Shown here in pieces: positions 6,930 to 10,764 of a stretch of DNA of 10,764 nucleotides. The translations under genes and the position numbers were made by a program. The stretch spans positions 1 to 10,764 of the forward strand of contig JAEZHQ010000417.1 of NCBI GenBank assembly GCA_023416455.1, given 5' to 3'. The notes under the pieces were generated by a model that saw only the letters and a program-made list of their open reading frames with translations, had not been told where the DNA came from and did no database searches. Each line of letters opens with the position of its first letter. The first letter of the stretch is position 1. This DNA comes from Pseudomonadota bacterium (lineage in GTDB: Bacteria; Pseudomonadota; Alphaproteobacteria; Azospirillales; Azospirillaceae).

Positions 6930-6944
6930 AGAGGACCCCCGTCC

Positions 6945-7343
6945 ATGGCCAAGCCCTCCGCCGCTTCGCAGCGCCTTCGCCGTCGTGAGCGCAAGAACAT
7001 CACCGCCGGCGTCGCCCACGTGAACGCCTCCTTCAACAACACGATGATCACCATCACCGACGCGCAGGGCAACACCATCGCCTGGTCGTCGTCGGGCACC
7101 ATGGGCTTCAAGGGATCGCGCAAGTCGACCCCCTACGCCGCGCAGGTCGCCGCCGAGGACGCCGGCCGCAAGGCGCAGGAGCACGGCATGAAGACCCTTG
7201 AGGTCGAGGTGAAGGGGCCGGGTTCGGGTCGTGAGTCGGCGCTGCGCGCCCTCCAGTCGATCGGCTTCCAGATCACCTCGATCCGCGACGTCACGCCGAT
7301 CCCGCACAACGGCGTCCGTCCGCCGAAGAAGCGTCGCGTCTGA
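6945..7343 (+). CDS. rpsK: 30S ribosomal protein S11
   Basis: Small-subunit platform protein that contacts 16S rRNA near the E site and the mRNA exit. It has 132 residues, close to the usual 129. The core is typical: HVNASFNNTMITITDAQGN (about 25-43), SSGTMGFKGSRKSTPYAAQ, GPGSGRESALRAL (about 91-103), and the C-terminal IPHNGVRPPKKRRV. The N-terminal extension (MAKPSAASQRLRRRERKNI) is basic, as in many alphaproteobacteria. ATG 6945 has AGAGGA upstream, about 10 nt away. It is co-transcribed with rpsM and followed by an unusually long spacer before rpoA. Confidence 0.98.
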   Translation: MAKPSAASQRLRRRERKNITAGVAHVNASFNNTMITITDAQGNTIAWSSSGTMGFKGSRKSTPYAAQVAAEDAGRKAQEHGMKTLEVEVKGPGSGRESALRALQSIGFQITSIRDVTPIPHNGVRPPKKRRV

Positions 7344-7350
7344 TCCGGCC

Positions 7351-7367
7351 GGCGGGCCATGCCCGCC
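7351..7367 (+). promoter_or_regulatory. Short hairpin just after rpsK
   Basis: Perfect 7-bp stem (GGCGGGC, CAT loop, GCCCGCC), 7 nt past the rpsK stop codon. There is no T tract after it, so a full terminator is unlikely. It may protect the rpsM-rpsK message end or pause RNA polymerase. Confidence 0.4.
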
Positions 7368-7388
7368 GCCGTCTTCGATGACCCTCTC

Positions 7389-7476
7389 CGCTCCCGCGGG
7401 GGACCGCCGTTCCGGGACAGGGGCCGCAGCCATCGCGGCCGCCTTCGGATGGGAACGGCCGGCCCCCGCGGGCGTG
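7389..7476 (+). repeat. Long imperfect inverted repeat (25-nt arms) in the rpsK-rpoA spacer
   Basis: Arms 7389-7413 and 7452-7476 pair at 21 of 25 positions plus one G-U, including blocks of 8 (7393-7400 with 7465-7472) and 7 (7407-7413 with 7452-7458). A nested 6-bp hairpin (GGCCGC at 7422-7427, GCGGCC at 7435-7440) sits inside. The structure ends about 15 nt before the rpoA ribosome site. It could set the ratio of alpha subunit to ribosomal proteins, or be an RNase site or a partial terminator. Function is unknown. Confidence 0.6.
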
Positions 7477-7504
7477 CGTTCCCCCGATGGCATGAGGTTG
7501 ACCC

Positions 7505-8524
7505 GTGGCTCTTCAGAGAAACTGGCAGGAACTGATCAAGCCGAGCAAGCTGGAGATCCAGCCCGGTGACGACGCCGACCGTTCGGCGACGGTCGTCGCC
7601 GAGCCGCTGGAGCGCGGCTTCGGCCTGACGCTCGGCAACGCGCTGCGCCGCGTGCTGCTCTCTTCGCTTCAGGGTGCCGCCGTCACGTCGATCCACATCG
7701 ACGGCGTGCTGCACGAGTTCTCCTCCATCCCCGGCGTGCGCGAGGACGTGACCGACATCGTCCTCAACATCAAGTCGATGGGTCTGCGCATGGGCGGCGA
7801 GGGACCCAAGCGCATGCGCCTGCGCGCCGAGGGCCCCGGCGAGGTGAAGGCCGGCATGATCGAGACCGGCGCGGACATCCAGGTGATGGATCCGGATCTG
7901 GTCATCTGCACGCTGGACGCCGGCGCGCGCCTCAACATGGAGCTGACCGTCGAGACCGGCAAGGGCTACGTCCCGGCCAGCCAGAACCGCCCCGAGGACG
8001 CGCCGATCGGCCTGATCCCGGTGGACGCCCTGTTCTCGCCGGTGCGCAAGTGCTCCTACAAGGTGGACAACGCCCGCGTCGGCCAGGTCACCGACTATGA
8101 CCGTCTGTCGATGCTCGTCGAGACCAACGGCTCGGTGAAGCCGGACGACGCGGTGGCCCTGGCCGCCCGCATCCTCCAGGACCAGCTCCAGCTCTTCATC
8201 AACTTCGAGGAGCCGACCCACGCGGTCGCCGAGGAGAAGCACGAGGAGGTTCCGTTCAACAAGAACCTCCTGCGCAAGGTGGACGAGCTGGAACTGTCGG
8301 TCCGTTCGGCCAACTGCCTCAAGAACGACAACATCGTCTACATCGGCGACCTGGTGCAGAAGACCGAGGCGGAGATGCTCCGGACCCCGAACTTCGGCCG
8401 CAAGTCGCTGAACGAGATCAAGGAAGTGCTGGCCCAGATGGGTCTGCACCTGGGCATGGAAATCCCGAACTGGCCGCCCGAGAACATCGAGGAACTGGCC
8501 AAGCGTCTGGAAGAGCCCTACTGA
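7505..8524 (+). CDS. rpoA: DNA-directed RNA polymerase alpha subunit
   Basis: The alpha subunit dimerises to start assembly of RNA polymerase and contacts promoter UP elements and activators. It has 339 residues, within the normal range. The N-terminal assembly domain (about 1-235) shows the family core EPLERGFGLTLGNALRRVLLSS (33-54, given here as the conserved block) and the beta-contact region around 170-205. A flexible acidic and histidine-containing linker (about 237-250) leads to the C-terminal domain (about 255-320), with VRSANCLK (266-273) holding the DNA-contact residues equivalent to E. coli R265, N268 and K271 (here R267, N270 and K273). The start is GTG 7505 with GAGG 8 nt upstream and the usual beginning NWQELIKPSKLE. 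It lies 161 nt after rpsK. Confidence 0.99.
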   Translation: MALQRNWQELIKPSKLEIQPGDDADRSATVVAEPLERGFGLTLGNALRRVLLSSLQGAAVTSIHIDGVLHEFSSIPGVREDVTDIVLNIKSMGLRMGGEGPKRMRLRAEGPGEVKAGMIETGADIQVMDPDLVICTLDAGARLNMELTVETGKGYVPASQNRPEDAPIGLIPVDALFSPVRKCSYKVDNARVGQVTDYDRLSMLVETNGSVKPDDAVALAARILQDQLQLFINFEEPTHAVAEEKHEEVPFNKNLLRKVDELELSVRSANCLKNDNIVYIGDLVQKTEAEMLRTPNFGRKSLNEIKEVLAQMGLHLGMEIPNWPPENIEELAKRLEEPY

Positions 8525-8549
8525 GCCTTGATCCCGTTTCGATGAGTGG

Positions 8550-8613
8550 CGGGGTGGCTTTCCCCCACCCCGGCCTCTTGCGAAACGCAGATCCCCAAGG
8601 GTCGTCGCGACCC
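8550..8613 (+). promoter_or_regulatory. Hairpins in the rpoA-rplQ spacer
   Basis: In the 178-nt spacer an 8-bp perfect stem (8550-8557 with 8565-8572, 7-nt loop) is followed by a 6-bp stem (GGGTCG, TCG loop, CGACCC; 8599-8613). Further weak pairings (CCAGCC with GGCTGG) lie beyond. There are no T tracts. They may act in message processing or in the translation balance between rpoA and rplQ. Confidence 0.35.
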
Positions 8614-8702
8614 GCCCCCGTGCCGTGCCAGCCCCTTGCGGCTGGGCGGCGGGGTTCACCATCGGCTCCCCGAGGGGGGCCACGCCATGAAGGAGGACAG
8701 CC

Positions 8703-9125
8703 ATGCGTCACGGCGTTTCCGGACGTAAGCTCAGCAAGACCACCAGCCACCGCAAGGCCATGTTCTCGAACATGGCGAACGCCCTGATCAAGCACGAGCA
8801 GATCAAGACCACCCTGCCGAAGGCCAAGGAGCTGCGCCCCATCGCGGAGCGGCTCATCACGCTCGGCAAGAAGGGCGGGCTCGCCAACCGCCGCCTGGCC
8901 TTCGCGCAGCTGCGCGACGACGCGACCGTGACCAAGCTCTTCACCGTGCTGGCCGACCGCTACAAGGACCGCCAGGGCGGCTACACCCGCGTTCTGAAGG
9001 CCGGCTTCCGCTACGGCGACGCCGCGGCCATGGGCGTGATCGAGCTGGTCGACCGCGACCCCGAGGCCAAGGGCCAGGACTCCGGCCCGGTGGACGTGGC
9101 CGACGAGGCCGAGACCGAGGCCTGA
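8703..9125 (+). CDS. rplQ: 50S ribosomal protein L17
   Basis: Large-subunit protein located near the peptide exit tunnel. It has 140 residues, within the bacterial range. It begins with the invariant MRHGVSGRKLSKTTSHRKAM and continues with ANALIKHEQIKTTLPKAKEL and RVLKAGFRYGDAAAMGVIEL (about 99-118). The acidic C-terminal tail rich in D and E (about 119-140) is a common alphaproteobacterial extension. ATG 8703 has a strong AAGGAGG 6-7 nt upstream. TGA is followed at once by in-frame TAA (tandem stops). It is the last gene of the operon, with a hairpin run downstream. Confidence 0.99.
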   Translation: MRHGVSGRKLSKTTSHRKAMFSNMANALIKHEQIKTTLPKAKELRPIAERLITLGKKGGLANRRLAFAQLRDDATVTKLFTVLADRYKDRQGGYTRVLKAGFRYGDAAAMGVIELVDRDPEAKGQDSGPVDVADEAETEA

Positions 9126-9128
9126 TAA

Positions 9129-9152
9129 GGACGGCGCCTGGAGGCGTCGTCC
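9129..9152 (+). terminator. Hairpin 1 after rplQ
   Basis: 10-bp stem with one G-U pair and a TGGA loop (GGACGGCGCC with GGCGTCGTCC), starting 3 nt past the rplQ stop. No T tract follows, so it may be a 3'-end stabiliser or one part of a composite terminator. Confidence 0.45.
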
Positions 9153-9166
9153 GCATCACCCTCTCA

Positions 9167-9186
9167 ATCAATGCTATCGCATTGAT
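9167..9186. repeat. AT-rich perfect hairpin after rplQ
   Basis: ATCAATGC, TATC loop, GCATTGAT: an 8-bp perfect inverted repeat in a small AT-rich island unlike the flanking DNA. A TTTT at 9195-9198 follows 8 nt later. It could be a protein-binding palindrome or part of the transcript end. Confidence 0.45.
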
Positions 9187-9197
9187 CTGTCGGGTTT

Positions 9198-9232
9198 TAC
9201 CGGCGGCGCTCAGTGTTCAGGCGCTGCCGGTA
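9198..9232. terminator. 12-bp hairpin, third of the post-rplQ series
   Basis: Arms 9198-9209 and 9221-9232 pair over 12 bp with one G-U; the 11-nt loop is TCAGTGTTCAG. The TTTT sits at the left arm rather than after the right arm, so it is not a textbook rightward terminator. Confidence 0.4.
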
Positions 9233-9235
9233 TGA

Positions 9236-9265
9236 TTTGCGGGTCCCGCTTTCGGGACCCGCAAA
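9236..9265. terminator. 13-bp perfect hairpin, fourth of the post-rplQ series
   Basis: TTTGCGGGTCCCG, 4-nt loop, CGGGACCCGCAAA: a perfect 13-bp stem with a T run on its 5' side and an A run on its 3' side. It is the strongest stem in the window and probably ends or protects the ribosomal transcript. The T run does not follow the stem on the plus strand, so rho-independent action is uncertain. Confidence 0.5.
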
Positions 9266-9336
9266 AGCCCCGACAAAGACCCGATCGCCGCTGTTGCCCT
9301 GAGGGCCGCCGCGAACGATATGAGTCAGCTGACCGG

Positions 9337-9368
9337 CCCTCCTCCCGGCGTCGCCCGGGGGAGGGTTT
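9337..9368 (+). terminator. Terminator-like hairpin before the YqaA-type gene
   Basis: An 11-bp stem with one bulged T (CCCTCC-T-CCCGG, 6-nt loop, CCGGG-GGAGGG) is followed by TTT, CCGG and TTTT. This is the most terminator-like element after rplQ and lies 49 nt before the next gene, so a promoter for that gene would have to lie after it or use read-through. Confidence 0.5.
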
Positions 9369-9416
9369 CCGGTTTTCCGGCTTCCGTCACTTGCGGGGGA
9401 GCGCCGCAGGCGCGGT

Positions 9417-9995
9417 ATGCTGAAACCTCTCTACGACCGCATCCTGAAGCTCTCCGCCCGCAAGGACGCCGTGTGGTGGATGGCCGGCATCTCCTTCGCG
9501 GAAAGCTCCTTCTTTCCGCTGCCTCCCGACATCATGCTGGTGCCGATGTGCCTGGCGGAGCCGGCCCGGCTGTGGCGCTTCACCAACATCTGCGCGCTCG
9601 CCTCGCTGCTCGGCGGCCTGTTCGGCTACGCCGTCGGCTACTACCTGTTCGAAAGCGTCGGCCGCCTGATCATCGATGTCTACAACGCCCAGGAATCCTT
9701 CCAGCGCTTCCAGGACATGTTCGCCGAGTTCGGCCCCTGGTTCCTGATCCTGAAGGGCATCACGCCGATCCCCTACAAGCTCCTGACCATCACCGCGGGC
9801 TTCGCCCACCTCGACCTGACGGTGTTCATCCTGTGCTCGATCGTGGCCCGCTTCTCGCGCTTCTACATGATCGCCATCCTGCTGCACTTCTACGGCCCGC
9901 AGGTGCGCGACATCATCGAGAAGCGGCTGATGCTGGTGACCACCATCCTGCTGGTGGTGGTCATCGGCGGGCTGCTCAGCTTCAAGTTCGTGTGA
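9417..9995 (+). CDS. YqaA-type DedA/VTT-domain inner-membrane protein
   Basis: Integral membrane protein of 192 residues. Family marks are the re-entrant motif FAESSFFPLPPDIMLVP (27-43) with acidic E29 and D38, the glycine motif GGLFGYAVGYYL (66-77), and the second re-entrant region KGITPIPYKLLTITAG (113-128), followed by ARFSRFY (144-150) with the conserved arginine. A final helix spans about 172-188. DedA/VTT proteins are linked to lipid carrier or phospholipid movement and membrane homeostasis. The exact role of YqaA-type members is not settled. ATG 9417 has only a weak purine site upstream. It stands alone on this strand between a terminator-like hairpin and a convergent small gene 24 nt away. 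Confidence 0.92.
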   Translation: MLKPLYDRILKLSARKDAVWWMAGISFAESSFFPLPPDIMLVPMCLAEPARLWRFTNICALASLLGGLFGYAVGYYLFESVGRLIIDVYNAQESFQRFQDMFAEFGPWFLILKGITPIPYKLLTITAGFAHLDLTVFILCSIVARFSRFYMIAILLHFYGPQVRDIIEKRLMLVTTILLVVVIGGLLSFKFV

Positions 9996-10019
9996 TGGCG
10001 GCGGCGGGGCGGCCGTGCC

Positions 10020-10292
10020 TCAGCGCGGCATCCCCTGATCCTGCGAGTCGCGCTCGGACGGTGGCAGGGCGTTGCGCTCGCGCCGGTCGCGCAGGACCAT
10101 GTAGCCGATGGCCACGGCCATCGCCACGCCGGCCAGCAGCGGCAGCAGGATTTCCCCCAGGCTCACCGTCGGCATGGCCAGCATGCGAAGCACCAGCAGC
10201 AGCAGGCCGCCGACCAGAAGCGCCGTGAACACGGCGACCGAATTGCGCAGGCGAGGACGGGGTCCTCCGGTGTTGGGACTCATTTGGGTCAT
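10020..10292 (-). CDS. Small predicted inner-membrane protein, two helices, function unknown
   Basis: I do not recognise a family. The 90 residues contain a basic N-terminus (RPRLRNS), a first helix (about 18-37, AVFTALLVGGLLLLVLRML), a second helix (about 47-66, ILLPLLAGVAMAVAIGYMVL) and a charged tail (RDRRERNALPPSERDSQDQ). The clear hydrophobic layout, with basic residues beside both helices, supports a real protein. The start is uncertain: AAGGGA lies directly against ATG 10292, but 8 nt before the in-frame ATG at 10283, which would give 87 residues and a better ribosome spacing. It converges on the YqaA-type gene and diverges from the lipoprotein gene. Confidence 0.7.
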   Translation of the reverse strand: MTQMSPNTGGPRPRLRNSVAVFTALLVGGLLLLVLRMLAMPTVSLGEILLPLLAGVAMAVAIGYMVLRDRRERNALPPSERDSQDQGMPR

Positions 10293-10331
10293 TCCCTTAT
10301 CGCTGGCGTTCCCGGCATATTGAGCCCGACC

Positions 10332-10368
10332 CCGGGGGCGGTCCAGCGCGGACCGTCCGGCAAGGACG
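10332..10368. repeat. Two adjacent small hairpins between divergent genes
   Basis: GGTCC-AGCGC-GGACC is followed without a gap by CCGTCC-GGCAA-GGACGG in the 111-nt intergenic region. They may be leader structure for the lipoprotein message or simple GC-rich chance pairing. No convincing promoter was found here. Confidence 0.3.
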
Positions 10369-10403
10369 GGGCTTCAAAAGAACCAATGGGAGCCGTAGCC
10401 GAG

Positions 10404-10763
10404 ATGTTCCGTCCGATCACCCTCCTGGGTCCGACTTTGGCCCTCGCCCTGGTCGCGCTGTCGGCCTGTGCGGACGCGCCGGCACGGCGCGCCGCCACCA
10501 GCCCGGCCCCGGCCGCCACCGCCACCGCTCCCGCCACCCCGCGCCCGGCCCCCGCCGACGACCAGTCGCTGCGTCTGGGCGGCGGCGACGACGGCTCCTG
10601 CCGCTCCCAGTGCGAGCGTTCCAACAACTCCTGCATGGATTCGGTCGCCGCCCGCGCCCAGAGCGGGGCCGAGCGGCCCGACCGGCTGGCCCCCTTCACG
10701 CCGACCGACAATTGCCAATATTCGCTGCGCCAGTGCTACCAGCGCTGCGGGGCGGTCCAGTGA
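10404..10763 (+). CDS. Short cysteine-rich predicted lipoprotein, function unknown
   Basis: 119 residues from ATG 10404. A signal peptide with lipobox LSAC (19-22) predicts lipid attachment at C22; the next residues A-D suggest outer-membrane sorting. A low-complexity Ala/Pro/Thr linker (about 25-51) leads to a small domain with six cysteines: C66, C70, C77, C104, C111 and C115. The spacing is CX3C-X6-C then C-X6-C-X3-C, a mirror arrangement that suggests two helices joined by disulfides in the periplasm. I recognise no family. ATG 10404 gives a compact signal peptide; ATG 10386 would add six residues, including an acidic one, and has a weak purine site. GGGAG lies 11 nt before 10404. The gene ends one base before the window edge. 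Confidence 0.8.
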   Translation: MFRPITLLGPTLALALVALSACADAPARRAATSPAPAATATAPATPRPAPADDQSLRLGGGDDGSCRSQCERSNNSCMDSVAARAQSGAERPDRLAPFTPTDNCQYSLRQCYQRCGAVQ

Positions 10764-10764
10764 C

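Noticed and set aside
7133..8704. 523-codon minus-strand open frame opposite rpoA
   Set aside because: Antisense shadow of rpsK and rpoA; no conserved motifs.
9293..9321. Possible promoter TTGCCC-17 nt-GATATG for the YqaA-type gene
   Set aside because: Only 4/6 and 3/6 matches, and a terminator-like hairpin lies between it and the gene.
9320..10228. 302-codon plus-strand open frame overlapping the YqaA-type gene
   Set aside because: Out of frame with the conserved membrane protein; Arg/Pro/Ala-rich sequence typical of a shadow.
10284..10403. Longer start for the lipoprotein (40 extra residues)
   Set aside because: It would bury the signal peptide and lipobox inside the protein; ATG 10404 places them at the N-terminus.

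Overview
The window is GC-rich DNA (I would guess near 67-70 percent, not counted) with strong GC third-position bias. Its genes look alphaproteobacterial, most like Rhodospirillales of the Azospirillum type. That placement is an inference from protein style and base use, not from a search.

Left half, minus strand (1-6216): an IclR-family regulator followed by a five-gene peptide/opine-type ABC importer. Read 5' to 3' on the minus strand the order is iclR-like, periplasmic binding protein (DppA-like), permease 1 (DppB-like), permease 2 (DppC-like), ATPase 1 (DppD-like) and ATPase 2 (DppF-like, running off the left edge). The genes are tightly packed: 28 nt between A and B, start directly after stop between B and C, and an ATGA overlap between D and F. 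As given, two junctions are damaged. The permease-2 gene changes frame near 2678. The ATPase-1 gene has no usable start codon in frame with its conserved N-terminus. Either the importer is decaying or the sequence carries small indel errors. A 15-bp tandem duplication lies across the ATPase-1/ATPase-2 junction.

Centre (6217-6560): a 344-nt divergent control region. It has a minus-strand promoter candidate for iclR, two inverted repeats that could be regulator operators, a strong sigma70-type promoter (TTGACA, 16 nt, TATAGT) facing right, and a long structured leader.

Right of centre, plus strand (6561-9125): rpsM (S13), rpsK (S11), rpoA (RNA polymerase alpha) and rplQ (L17), the conserved alpha-operon order but without rpsD. 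The spacers before rpoA and rplQ are unusually long (161 and 178 nt) and structured. The first holds a long imperfect inverted repeat with 25-nt arms. After rplQ comes a run of four hairpins and then a terminator-like hairpin.

Right end (9417-10763): a YqaA/DedA-type inner-membrane protein (plus), a small protein with two predicted membrane segments (minus), and a short cysteine-rich predicted lipoprotein (plus) with a mirror-symmetric cysteine pattern.

No tRNA, rRNA, CRISPR array, insertion sequence or phage gene was seen. I found no clear sign of a wholly new multi-gene system. The best leads are the broken importer genes, the rpsK-rpoA spacer structure and the Cys-rich lipoprotein.
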